NCBI GenBank assembly: GCA_017938885.1
Contig: JAGBAS010000076.1
Coordinates: forward strand, 1-33,981
Origin: Clostridia bacterium
Lineage (GTDB): Bacteria > Bacillota > Clostridia > Oscillospirales > CAG-272
Length of the DNA: 33,981 bases
Direction: 5' to 3'
Shown here: positions 8,402 through 16,542 of the stretch, piece by piece
Layout of the letters: the number at the start of each line of letters is the position of its first letter
Position numbering within the stretch: the first letter of the stretch is position 1
Program-made: the position numbers and the translations under genes
The notes under the pieces: model-generated
Database searches by the model: none
Seen by the model: only the letters and a program-made list of their open reading frames with translations
Told to the model about the DNA's origin: nothing

Positions 8402-9763
8402 TTATGGAATATAAATCTTTCCTGTTTCCAACTCAATCATCAGAATATGAGTTTCGGTTTCCGCATACAGGATCCTGCCATCACAGGAAACAAGGATACA
8501 CGCCTGCCCATCGGGGAGACGGGCGACCATTTTGGTGTCAGCCCCATCCAAGTGTGCGGCATATACAATACCCTGCTTCACCATGTAGGCAGTCCCATCG
8601 TAAACAAGGAACGATTCGGGCGCGGTCTCCTCCCAAGCGGGTATATACGGATCAAGAGTCATGGTGTCCAGCGTCAAGGTACAGTAACGGCTCTCTCCCG
8701 TGACCGTGACGGTTTCGATATACAAGCGGCCGTTTTTCAAGGCGGTGAGAAGTGGATATCCGCTGCTGCTGTCCCGTTCCGGGAGATGGTAGACCTCATA
8801 CCCCAGCTCTGCGGCAGAGAGCAGGGGGAAGATCTCTCCCGTTTGCAGGTTCGCTTGCATAATTCCTTCATGGGTAGAAAAGTACAAAAGCGCCCCGTCC
8901 CGTATGTGGGAGATCATGCTCGCAAACTCCTGTATATCCCCATTTTCAACGATGAAGAGCGCCGAATCAAAATGGAATCGGCCGTCTTTAGGGGTAATGC
9001 TCATACACACATCGTAGATGGTGCCGTTAGCCACAAGGAGATTCCGATAGGCCATATCCACGGGAGACGGTGACGTGTACGCTCCCCGCATCTGCGGATG
9101 AGTCAGATCCAAATCGAAGGTAAACAGAGCCTGCTCGCCCTGCCCGCTTTCCAGAACCGCGTAGATGCAGTCATTCGCCACCCGTAAAGAACCCGGAACA
9201 AGGCCTTTCGTATACGTGGCGGGACAGTCCTCCGGATTGGTGTGTTCACACCCCTCTATCTTGCAAATGCTCTCATATTTCCCCGTCAGCTTATTCAATA
9301 CACGGGCTCCGTTTTCCGTGTCGCTCACAAACACGTAGTACGGGGTTTGGTACTGTCTGTTGGCATGATCCGTCACGGCCCGGGAAATGGCGGTCTCCTG
9401 TCTCGCGTAGAGCTCATACAGCTCCTCCCGGCTCATGCCCTCGTAGGGATTGGCATACAAGATCATAGGATCCTGATCGCCATACTGCGTGGCGGTGCTC
9501 TCCTGCATACTGCCATAAGGCGGGGGAACCTCCGTGGGTACCCTCTGCCCCATATATGCGATCCAAGAGGCCGTGCTCAAGGATACAATGGTGCATACAG
9601 CGGCAACAAACCAGTTGCTTTGCACCACGCGGCTGAGTCTGCTTTTCAGCCGCCTGCGTCTCATGCTTCTTTTCACATATGCCCTGGGCAGCTCGGCTTC
9701 GGTGATGTAATCGTCCCGTATACCGCTGAGCTGCTTGTAAGCCTCATAGTTGGTTCTCCTCAT
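8402..9763 (-). CDS. Membrane-anchored regulator: anti-sigma-like N-terminus, array-family ectodomain
   Basis: The product is a 453-residue single-pass protein. Residues 1-45 are basic and probably cytoplasmic, with the LSGIRDDYITEAEL pattern often seen in membrane proteins encoded next to Firmicutes ECF sigma factors. A membrane span lies at about 51-70. The outside part begins with a short Pro/Ser linker and then carries the array-family features: NPYEGMSREELYELY, TPYYVFVSD, LTGKYESICKIEGCEHTNPEDC, and a C-terminal beta-rich domain ending in IELETGKIYIP. The ATG at 9763 overlaps the sigma factor stop by four bases (ATGA), so the two are translationally coupled. The likely role is to hold the sigma factor at the membrane until the ectodomain senses its signal. 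The anti-sigma role is inferred from position and topology; the ectodomain relationship is visible in the sequence. Confidence 0.85.
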   Translation of the reverse strand: MRRTNYEAYKQLSGIRDDYITEAELPRAYVKRSMRRRRLKSRLSRVVQSNWFVAAVCTIVSLSTASWIAYMGQRVPTEVPPPYGSMQESTATQYGDQDPMILYANPYEGMSREELYELYARQETAISRAVTDHANRQYQTPYYVFVSDTENGARVLNKLTGKYESICKIEGCEHTNPEDCPATYTKGLVPGSLRVANDCIYAVLESGQGEQALFTFDLDLTHPQMRGAYTSPSPVDMAYRNLLVANGTIYDVCMSITPKDGRFHFDSALFIVENGDIQEFASMISHIRDGALLYFSTHEGIMQANLQTGEIFPLLSAAELGYEVYHLPERDSSSGYPLLTALKNGRLYIETVTVTGESRYCTLTLDTMTLDPYIPAWEETAPESFLVYDGTAYMVKQGIVYAAHLDGADTKMVARLPDGQACILVSCDGRILYAETETHILMIELETGKIYIP

Positions 9764-10326
9764 ATTCGAATCCCCCTCTCTTCCAGATAATTCCGCAACC
9801 TCTCCCGAATCCGCCGCAACCGTCCGTCTACCGCATCCTCGGAAATCCCATAACCCTCCGCCAGCACAGCCATGCTGTAGCCATGCCAATACCGGCCCAC
9901 GAACAGCTTGCGGTTCAGCTCGGTCTCCTTCTCCAGAAAACCGTCAAACAGCCCGGGTAATGCCTCCAGCACCGAGCCGGGGACCTCATCATCGCTCGGA
10001 ATACAGTCCCCCAGCTCCTCCATCAAGCCCTCCAGAGACACCTCCAGATTGCTGTTGTAGCCCGCGCGGTGGATAGAGCGGTGGCGGTCAATGGACAGAT
10101 TCCGCACGATCCGCCCGAGAAATGCCCGCAGGACTTTCGGGCGCGCGGGTGGGATACTGTTCCACAAGCGAAGATAGGCATCGTTCACACATTCCTCCGC
10201 GTCCCATTCATTGTGCAGAATATTCATGGCGATCTGCATACAGTAACGTCCGTACCGTTCCGCCGTCATTTCGATGGCCTTCTCATCACGGCTTTGAAAC
10301 AGCTCGATGATCCCATCATCCTTCAA
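9760..10326 (-). CDS. ECF-type RNA polymerase sigma factor
   Basis: The product is a 188-residue sigma-70 family protein of ECF size. Region 2 covers about residues 15-85, with EECVNDAYLRLWNSIPP and AFLGRIVRNLSIDRHR (the promoter-melting and minus-10 recognition helices). Region 4 covers about 130-182, with a helix-turn-helix around MAVLAEGYGISEDAVDGRLRRIRERL. The start is a TTG at 10326: AAGGGAGG stands nine bases upstream and no in-frame ATG fits the family start. It heads module I and overlaps the coupled membrane regulator. An upstream hairpin terminator at 10457-10499 separates it from the preceding gene, so it should have its own promoter in the 130 bases before it. Likely targets are its own operon and perhaps other array genes (inference). 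Confidence 0.95.
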   Translation of the reverse strand: MKDDGIIELFQSRDEKAIEMTAERYGRYCMQIAMNILHNEWDAEECVNDAYLRLWNSIPPARPKVLRAFLGRIVRNLSIDRHRSIHRAGYNSNLEVSLEGLMEELGDCIPSDDEVPGSVLEALPGLFDGFLEKETELNRKLFVGRYWHGYSMAVLAEGYGISEDAVDGRLRRIRERLRNYLEERGIRI

Positions 10327-10446
10327 TTGACCGCGCCTCCCTTCCTGTTACCGCCCCCTTCACTGATAAAGACGGAACCGAAAACGGGAAACCGTCGTTT
10401 TTGAAAAATATTTCTCATTTTTTCGTAAAAAGGGGCGTGGATCACG
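10327..10446 (-). promoter_or_regulatory. Probable promoter region of the sigma factor operon
   Basis: This is the only space available for a promoter of the sigma/regulator/permease module, because a terminator lies just upstream. On the minus strand it holds two similar pieces, CGGTTTCC and CGGTTCC, separated by about six bases, and a CGTC after the second at about 10370-10373 that could serve as an ECF-type minus-10. I cannot fix the boxes with certainty; no good housekeeping-type pair is visible. Confidence 0.35.
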
Positions 10447-10503
10447 AAAAAACGACAGAGCCGGCTTGTCAGTAGGATGGCCTACCTCAAGTCGGCTCTT
10501 TTT
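10447..10503 (-). terminator. Intrinsic terminator (probably bidirectional)
   Basis: An 11-bp stem, 10457-10467 against 10489-10499 with one G-U pair, encloses an inner stem 10472-10476 against 10481-10485. Read on the minus strand it is followed after four bases by six T residues (10447-10452), and it lies about 25 bases beyond the stop of the lipoprotein gene at 10524. A T5 run on the other side means it could also work on the plus strand. Confidence 0.75.
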
Positions 10504-10523
10504 GCCACAGGGCCGGAATCCTC

Positions 10524-11948
10524 TTAATCCAGCCCGTCAAAGCTCAAAATGGTCACGTTCTGTCCCTTCAGATCCGCCACGGCGTAATGAGGAAGTACGT
10601 ATTGACCCATTTCGTCAAAATTCTGATTGTAGAAATTCTTGAACTCCTCGTGGTTTTTGAAGGTGAAATAAACCTTGTCACCGTCCACCTCAAAATCCTC
10701 AATGCGGACGGGGATATCCTTGTAGGCAAAGCTCACCACGCATTCGATTTTCTCACTTCCAAGCTTCATGCGGTAGATTTTTCCCGCGCGGGTGGTGGAG
10801 GCGTTCTTGATCCCGCTGGTGATGACCATGCCGTCGGGCATCTCCTCCCGAGTCTGCCAGGTGTATTCATAGTAATCCTTCAAGGGGGAGCCTTGGATCT
10901 CCTCCGCCGAAAGGGGCTTTTCAAAGAAAACGCAGTCCCCCGACAGCTTGAAGTTCACGGCTCCGTCACCTGTGGGCAGGGGGATATAGGTGCCCGTGTC
11001 CATGCAGTAGGCATAGACGGGATTGAGTGTTGTCCAGCCGTAGCCGTTTTCGTACTTTTCTATCAGCATATATTCGTTGTTGTAGTCACGGATGGTACAG
11101 GCCTTGAAGGCTTCCTCCGCATTCGCAAAGGACAGATCGGTCTTGTAGATCACCGTATCCTCCGCCGAGGCAACACCGCGCAGAGAATAGTAGACCGTGT
11201 CCCGAACAACGGCCTCGATCTGTACGCTCTTGTCTCCCGACAAAACCGTGATCTCCTTGGAAACCGCGTCCAACACCTTGAAGGCGGTCACGCTCTTTCC
11301 TTGGGACTTGTATTCGCTCTGGACGAAATAGACCTTGTCCCCCTTCTCGTAGACCACCTCAATATGGTCATAGTAGGTAGCCTTGTCCTCGGCCACGCCG
11401 GGCAGCTCGTACAGAAGCTCGATGTTGTTCCGCTGTAGGTCGCAACGGTACAGCTTGGGCACCATGTCACCGTAGTCGGATATGAAATAGATATGCTTGT
11501 CGCTTACGTATTCCAGCTTGGCATACAGATTACTTGACCAGATGCAGGTATCGTCATGAGGGCATAGGGGATCACTGCACCAATGGCTGATGTTGCCTGT
11601 CAAATTATTGTAGAAATATGCTACCGAGTTCACGTAGTATTTCTTCCCCGTGGGCAGGAGTGTGCCGCCACGGTAGAATGTAGAGCCTTGGGGCTCGGCG
11701 GCGGGCGTATCCTGGACGGTATCCGAGGCTGCGTCCTTGGTCTCGGCTTCGGTGTCGATCTCCATAATCACGTCATAGTCATCCTTGCCGTCACCGCGAA
11801 CGGGGCCCGTGTCCATAGCCGCGTCCTTGGACGCCGCCTCCTTTTGGCTGTCCAATTGATCCTCGTATTGGTTCCTGCGGGAGCAGGAGGCAACAGAAGC
11901 AAGCAGAATCGTGGCGGCCAGCGCCAGCAAAAGCAGTTTTTTCATCAT
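10524..11948 (-). CDS. Divergent array-family lipoprotein (outlier)
   Basis: The product is a 474-residue predicted lipoprotein (473 if the second of two adjacent ATG codons is used; AGAAAGGAT fits either). The signal peptide ends in V-A-S-C, then S-R-R-N-Q-Y, a variant of the family start. The linker is acidic and Ala/Lys-rich rather than Thr/Pro-rich, and the NPYEGM helix is missing. The domain after it is recognisable from YFYNNLTGNISHWCSDPLC, PHDDTC and the strand pattern YFISDYGD, LYRCDL, VYFVQSEY. The C-terminus has DGDKVYFTFKNHEEFKNFYN, matching the YxTYKDFxNxY block of its relatives. It forms its own transcription unit, with a promoter-like dyad upstream and a terminator downstream. 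It may be an ancestral or specialised member. Confidence 0.9.
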   Translation of the reverse strand: MMKKLLLLALAATILLASVASCSRRNQYEDQLDSQKEAASKDAAMDTGPVRGDGKDDYDVIMEIDTEAETKDAASDTVQDTPAAEPQGSTFYRGGTLLPTGKKYYVNSVAYFYNNLTGNISHWCSDPLCPHDDTCIWSSNLYAKLEYVSDKHIYFISDYGDMVPKLYRCDLQRNNIELLYELPGVAEDKATYYDHIEVVYEKGDKVYFVQSEYKSQGKSVTAFKVLDAVSKEITVLSGDKSVQIEAVVRDTVYYSLRGVASAEDTVIYKTDLSFANAEEAFKACTIRDYNNEYMLIEKYENGYGWTTLNPVYAYCMDTGTYIPLPTGDGAVNFKLSGDCVFFEKPLSAEEIQGSPLKDYYEYTWQTREEMPDGMVITSGIKNASTTRAGKIYRMKLGSEKIECVVSFAYKDIPVRIEDFEVDGDKVYFTFKNHEEFKNFYNQNFDEMGQYVLPHYAVADLKGQNVTILSFDGLD

Positions 11949-11970
11949 GGGTATCCTTTCTCTTCACACA

Positions 11971-12012
11971 AAATCGGATCGTACGGCTTCATTATACCAT
12001 ACGATCCGATTT
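11971..12012 (-). promoter_or_regulatory. Dyad enclosing an extended minus-10 promoter (or terminator)
   Basis: Bases 11971-11986 pair with 11997-12012 over 16 bp with one G-U, around a 10-base loop. The loop contains TATAAT on the minus strand (11991-11996), preceded by TGG, an extended minus-10. No good minus-35 stands 16-18 bases upstream. Either this is an operator centred on the promoter of the 10524-11948 gene, or the hairpin (followed by four T residues) terminates the long operon ending at 12078, or both. Confidence 0.5.
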
Positions 12013-12023
12013 CGCGAAATACC

Positions 12024-12047
12024 CGATCGGCACGATTTTACCGATCG
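12024..12047. repeat. Short inverted repeat next to the promoter dyad
   Basis: CGATCGG at 12024-12030 is an exact reverse complement of CCGATCG at 12041-12047, with a 10-base spacer. The spacer length equals that of the neighbouring larger dyad at 11971-12012, and both share a GATCG core. It could be a second binding site for the same regulator. Confidence 0.5.
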
Positions 12048-12077
12048 TCAAGGAAAATGAGCTTTACCTACATGTCG

Positions 12078-13547
12078 CTATCCATAGGGATTCTCCGCCG
12101 TCTGCCGAGACAGATCCACCCCCGTATCAAATGCCTGCCCCGTGGTCAGATCCACCACCACATACCGCCTGCTCCTGACCCATTCGGGAACCGTAGGACT
12201 GTAGGGGTTGGTGAAGTCCTTGTAGGTCTGGTATTCGATCAAAACGAATCGGCCATCCAGAAACAGCGAATTGACAAAGCAATCGGGAATACCGTCGGTT
12301 TGCAGATTCACGATGACGCGGGGCTCACCCGTCTCGGGATCGTGCATATACCATTTACCCCCCCAGCGGGTGCCGATGCCGTAGGTATTGCTGTTGAAAT
12401 AATACTCATAATGGGGATCGTCCCGATTCTCTTCCACGGCATGGGAAATGTTGAGGTAGACCTGCTCCCCGTACAGAACAGCCTGTCCCCATCCCGTGTC
12501 GGTCAGCTCCCCCGTCTCGGTATCATACCGCAGAATATTTGTGGTCGCACCGTCCGCCGACCGTTTTCGCACGTATATGATTCCCTCCGAGGCCGCCAGA
12601 AACGCGAATGCGGTTTCCCCCTCCTCACGGTTCAGAAGACTTCCCGAAAGGATAACGGAATCCTCCCCTGTAACGCGATCAAACCGTCTGAGAGAGCCGT
12701 CTTTGCGTGGCGTATACCATATAGAGTCCCCGGCGTAGCGGATCGCGTTACAGTCCCTGCGATCCTCCCACAGGGGAGTTGTGGTTTTTTCCCTGATGTC
12801 GTAAACCATGCCGCTGTAGACGGTCTTGCCGTCATCGGTTTTCAGGCGCGTGTTGTAGTAAACCTTTCCCTCATAGACCGTGGCGTTATCGGGAGCATCC
12901 TTCCACTCACAGATTAGCTTGGGGTCATTCATGAGCAGGTCGAAGGAATACAGGACGTATCGCATTCCGATGGCATCCAGCACGACCAGATAAATGCGAT
13001 CATCGATCACCTGACATACCCGATGATAGAGGGTGTTGTGGCTGAAAATGCAGGTGTTGTGTTCACAAAGCGGATCCTTGCACAGGGGCACCACCTCACC
13101 TGTCAGCTTACTGAACATATATCCGCCATGCTGCACGTCGAGGATCACGTAGTAGGGCGTATTCCCGAAAAAGCCGTACTCATTGTTATAGACCGAGCGC
13201 TCGGATTCCTGCTGAAAGGACGCATACAGCTCCTCCTTCGTCCAGCCCTCGTAGGGGTTGCCGGTGGTCTTCTCGGTTACACCACCAACGAGAGGAGGCG
13301 GAACGATCGGATGATCAGGCGGAGCGGCGGCATCCGAGTCGGTTACATCCCCGCCGCTTTGATTGGTGTCGTTAGAGGTGGTTGCGCCGGGATTACTTAC
13401 ATCGGTCTGTCCTGCCGTCGTGGTTTGCTCCCCTGTGAGGGCATCAGTCTCGGGGGGGCGGAACTGGTCGCGGCGGGAGCAGGAGGCAAGGGTAGATGCC
13501 AGCAGTAGGGCGGCCAGGATGGCGGTTAGAATTCGATTGCTTTTCAT
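12078..13547 (-). CDS. Surface lipoprotein, RRDQF subfamily (array member)
   Basis: The product is a 489-residue predicted lipoprotein. The signal peptide ends in L-A-S-C (Cys23), then S-R-R-D-Q-F-R-P-P-E-T-D. The linker (about 30-90) is its own type, with PPDHPIVPPPLVGG. The family helix is TGNPYEGWTKEELYASF, the Cys motif is CKDPLCEHNTC, and the beta-rich domain runs to a C-terminus QTAENPYG, which is shared with the distant copy at 27982-29466. The ATG at 13547 has AAAAGGAG upstream; an extended in-frame start at 13619 would overlap the neighbour and is unlikely. It is the last gene of the six-copy tandem run, 130 bases upstream of the next unit. The ligand is unknown. Confidence 0.92.
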   Translation of the reverse strand: MKSNRILTAILAALLLASTLASCSRRDQFRPPETDALTGEQTTTAGQTDVSNPGATTSNDTNQSGGDVTDSDAAAPPDHPIVPPPLVGGVTEKTTGNPYEGWTKEELYASFQQESERSVYNNEYGFFGNTPYYVILDVQHGGYMFSKLTGEVVPLCKDPLCEHNTCIFSHNTLYHRVCQVIDDRIYLVVLDAIGMRYVLYSFDLLMNDPKLICEWKDAPDNATVYEGKVYYNTRLKTDDGKTVYSGMVYDIREKTTTPLWEDRRDCNAIRYAGDSIWYTPRKDGSLRRFDRVTGEDSVILSGSLLNREEGETAFAFLAASEGIIYVRKRSADGATTNILRYDTETGELTDTGWGQAVLYGEQVYLNISHAVEENRDDPHYEYYFNSNTYGIGTRWGGKWYMHDPETGEPRVIVNLQTDGIPDCFVNSLFLDGRFVLIEYQTYKDFTNPYSPTVPEWVRSRRYVVVDLTTGQAFDTGVDLSRQTAENPYG

Positions 13548-13560
13548 GCTCGAACTCCTT

Positions 13561-15027
13561 TTATGATCTTCCCGGGCGGTTATGATAGGATTGGGTGGAC
13601 AAATCAACCCCCAGTTCATACACTGTTCCGGTCTCCAGATTCACAACAACATAACGCTTACTCTTTGCCCATTCAGGGATAGAGGGGCTGTAGGGGTTTT
13701 TAAAATCCTTATAGGTTTGATATTCGATCATCAAGAACTTTCCGTCAAGAAGCAAAAAATTCGTTAAGGAATCGGGAATACCATCAGTACGAAGGTTAAC
13801 AACCTCGTGCAGATCCCCCGTTTTTTCATCTGTCCGATAAACCTTACCTCCCCAACAAGTCTTCCCGACAGAATAGTATTCGTAGTATGGATCATCCTTG
13901 TATGCATCAACATCATGGCGCACGATCGGATAGAATTTTCCGTCGTATATGAACGGCGTGATTCCTTCTATCTCCTGTAATTTGCCCGTGCCCATATCAT
14001 ACAGTAGCCAGTGCTGACTGTAGTCGCTGACCATTTTTCTCACGTATACCGTTTGACCCGATACTCCCAAAAAGCTGAAATTCAGATCTCCCGCCTCGGC
14101 ATCCAAAAGAGATGACGATATGATTACCTCATCCTTACTCGTATCCAGATTGTACCGTCCTAATGCACCATTCTCTGCATTCGTGTACCATTCATAGGCA
14201 CCTACATAACAGATTGCTTTGCAACGAACAGGTTGTTCACGGAGCGGATGTGTTGTTTTCTCTTTCATGTCATATACCATGGTAACGTTACCATATTGGC
14301 CGTTATCAAACTTTATCTCTGCGCTATAGTAAATCTTACCCTGATACACGTATACGGAGCCGGGGCAATCCGTTCCCTGCCATTCAAAAACCAATTGCGG
14401 ATCATTCATAAGAAGATCGAAAGAATATAAACTGCACGTATTAATATCCCCTTTATATCCACCCAATACAAAATAACAGCGGTCATCCACAACCTGACAC
14501 GATTTCTTCCAAGATGTAAGGTGATTGAATATACAAGTCTTATGGTCACAAATAGGGTCCTTGCAGATCTGTACCACCTGTCCTGTCAGCTTACTAAACA
14601 TAGAGCCACCGTTCTGGACATCGAGAATCACATAATAGGGGGTATTGCCAAATGTGCCGTTTATGTTGTTATAAACCGACCGCTCCTGATCCTCCATAAA
14701 GGACGCATACAGCTCCTCCGCCATCCAGCCCTCGTAGGGGTTGCCGGTGATCTTGCCGTTTTCGGCATCACCCGTGGATGGGTCTCCAATGGGAATATCG
14801 GGTGTTGTGGTGCCCGGATCGGTCACATCCCCGCCGCTTTGGTTGGTGTCGGTGGGATTGGTGTCGGCGGGATTATTTACGTCGGGCTGTCCCGCAACCG
14901 TGGTCTGCTCCCCCGTGGACGCATCGGTTTCGGGAGGACGGAATTGATCGCGGCGGGAGCAGGAGGCAAGGGTGGAGGCCAGCATAAGGCCGGCCAGTGT
15001 AGTAGCAAAAATTCGTTTGGCTTTCAT
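13561..15027 (-). CDS. Surface lipoprotein, RRDQF subfamily (array member)
   Basis: The product is a 488-residue predicted lipoprotein with lipobox L-A-S-C (Cys23). The linker holds DIPIGDPSTGDAENGK, the same type as the copy at 16543-18012. The helix TGNPYEGWMAEELYASF and Cys motif CKDPICDHKTC follow. The middle region (CSLYSFDLLMNDPQL, KTTHPLREQPVRC, YTNAENGALGRYNLD) and the C-terminus LSTQSYHNRPGRS match the copy at 18027-19505 closely, in DNA as well as protein, so those two are recent relatives over most of their length. AAAAGGAG precedes the ATG. A gap of 13 bases separates it from the next gene, and the junction is nearly identical to the one between the 16543 and 18027 genes. Confidence 0.92.
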   Translation of the reverse strand: MKAKRIFATTLAGLMLASTLASCSRRDQFRPPETDASTGEQTTVAGQPDVNNPADTNPTDTNQSGGDVTDPGTTTPDIPIGDPSTGDAENGKITGNPYEGWMAEELYASFMEDQERSVYNNINGTFGNTPYYVILDVQNGGSMFSKLTGQVVQICKDPICDHKTCIFNHLTSWKKSCQVVDDRCYFVLGGYKGDINTCSLYSFDLLMNDPQLVFEWQGTDCPGSVYVYQGKIYYSAEIKFDNGQYGNVTMVYDMKEKTTHPLREQPVRCKAICYVGAYEWYTNAENGALGRYNLDTSKDEVIISSSLLDAEAGDLNFSFLGVSGQTVYVRKMVSDYSQHWLLYDMGTGKLQEIEGITPFIYDGKFYPIVRHDVDAYKDDPYYEYYSVGKTCWGGKVYRTDEKTGDLHEVVNLRTDGIPDSLTNFLLLDGKFLMIEYQTYKDFKNPYSPSIPEWAKSKRYVVVNLETGTVYELGVDLSTQSYHNRPGRS

Positions 15028-15042
15028 GAAATACTCCTTTTC

Positions 15043-16530
15043 TTATCGCTCGGAAGAATTCTGTACTTTCTGGTTAGCCAAATCGACCCCCAGCTCATAC
15101 ACTGTTCCGGTCTCCAGATTCACAACAACATAACGCTCGCTCTTATCCCACTCTTTAAGTGTGGGGCTGTAACAATTTTTAAAATCCTTATATGTTTGGT
15201 ACAGGATCATCATGTACTTTCCATCAAGAAGGAAAAAGTCCTTTACGCAATCGGGAATACCGTCGGTTTTAAGGCTGACAACCTCTTCCAGTTCTCCAGT
15301 CCCCGCATTTCTCCTGAAATATTTCCCCCCATAACGAGTATCGCTATCCGTACTATTGCAATAATATTCAAAATGCGGATCATCCTTGTAGGAATCAACA
15401 TTGTGCTTTACGCCTTGGTAATATGTATCGTCGTAGATACAGGTAGCAATACTTTCATATAATTCACCTGTTTCCATATCATACCGAAAAGTGCCCGTAA
15501 TCCCGGCTACCAAGCTTTTTTTTACATATACCGTTTGATCGGTCGAACCCATAAAAAAGAATCCTATTTCACCTTCCTCAAGGTTTAAGAGTGTTCCTGA
15601 GATGATCTCTTCGTCCTTTGTAGTATCCAAATTGTACCGCTTGAGCGATCCATCCTCCCGAAGAGTGTACCATTCATAGGCTCCCTCGAACCAAATCGCT
15701 GTGCAACGAATTGGCTGCTCACGAAGAGGTGACGTTGTTTTTTCCTTTATATCATACACCATTGTGCTCTGACCGTATTGACCATCATCAAACTTTATTT
15801 CCGCGGAATAGTAAATCTTGTCCTTGTATACATATACATTTTTCGGAGAATCAGTGTCACTCCACTCATAAACCTTCTTCGCATCATTCATGAGCAGATC
15901 AAATGAATACATGCGTGTAGTCAATATTCCATCTTTGTAATCATTCACAGTAATATAACAACGATTATCCACGACTTGGCATAACTGCATATAGCAGGTA
16001 GTATTACTAAATATACAGTCTTCATGATTACAGAGAGGGTCTTTACAAATCTTTACCACTTGCCCGGTCAGCTTACTGAACATGGAGCCGCCGTATTGGA
16101 CATCAAGAATCACATAATACGGAGTATTACCAAATACATAGTTTGGGTTGTTATAAACCGACCTTTCCTGATCCTCCATAAAAGACGCATACAGCTCCTC
16201 CGCCGTCCAACCCTCGTAGGGGTTGCCCGTGATCTTGGGCGTCTCGGTGCCGTCGCCTACGGGAGGCTTGGGAGTGGGGGTGTTGGGATCAGTGGGTGTA
16301 GTTTCGGGCGGAGCGGTGGGCTCGGTTACGTCCCCGCCGCTTTGGTTGGTGTCGGTAGGTTTGGTTTCGGCGGGATTACTTATATCGGGCTGTCCCGCGA
16401 CCGTGGTCTGCTCTCCCGTGGGTGCATCCGTTTCGTCGGGACGGAATTGGTCACGGCGGTTGCAGGAGGCGAGAGTCGAGGCCAGCAAAAGAGCGGACAG
16501 AATAGCGGTTATGATTCGATTGGGTTTCAT
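15043..16530 (-). CDS. Surface lipoprotein, RRDQF subfamily (array member)
   Basis: The product is a 495-residue predicted lipoprotein with lipobox L-A-S-C (Cys23), then N-R-R-D-Q-F. The linker carries TDPNTPTPKPPVGDGTETP, nearly the same as in the distant copy at 27982-29466. The helix TGNPYEGWTAEELYASF and Cys motif CKDPLCNHEDC follow. The second half (DEEIISGTLLNLEEGE, FFMGSTDQTVYVKK) resembles the copy at 19513-20982 more than its direct neighbours. The C-terminus is LANQKVQNSSER, unlike the common types. An AGGAGG-like site (AAGGAGGC on the minus strand) precedes the ATG. It sits in the middle of the tandem run with gaps of 12-15 bases and is probably cotranscribed. Confidence 0.92.
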   Translation of the reverse strand: MKPNRIITAILSALLLASTLASCNRRDQFRPDETDAPTGEQTTVAGQPDISNPAETKPTDTNQSGGDVTEPTAPPETTPTDPNTPTPKPPVGDGTETPKITGNPYEGWTAEELYASFMEDQERSVYNNPNYVFGNTPYYVILDVQYGGSMFSKLTGQVVKICKDPLCNHEDCIFSNTTCYMQLCQVVDNRCYITVNDYKDGILTTRMYSFDLLMNDAKKVYEWSDTDSPKNVYVYKDKIYYSAEIKFDDGQYGQSTMVYDIKEKTTSPLREQPIRCTAIWFEGAYEWYTLREDGSLKRYNLDTTKDEEIISGTLLNLEEGEIGFFFMGSTDQTVYVKKSLVAGITGTFRYDMETGELYESIATCIYDDTYYQGVKHNVDSYKDDPHFEYYCNSTDSDTRYGGKYFRRNAGTGELEEVVSLKTDGIPDCVKDFFLLDGKYMMILYQTYKDFKNCYSPTLKEWDKSERYVVVNLETGTVYELGVDLANQKVQNSSER

Positions 16531-16542
16531 GAGAAAGCCTCC

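Noticed and set aside
12046..12051. TTGACG (minus strand) as minus-35 for the outlier lipoprotein gene
   Set aside because: It is about 50 bases from the TATAAT at 11991-11996, and no minus-10 lies at a proper distance. It probably belongs to the neighbouring dyad by chance.
11583..12917. Long open frame on the plus strand (444 codons)
   Set aside because: It lies antisense to the ends of two well-supported lipoprotein genes and runs through the promoter and dyad region between them. It has no ribosome binding site, no recognisable motif, and its composition follows from the opposite strand.
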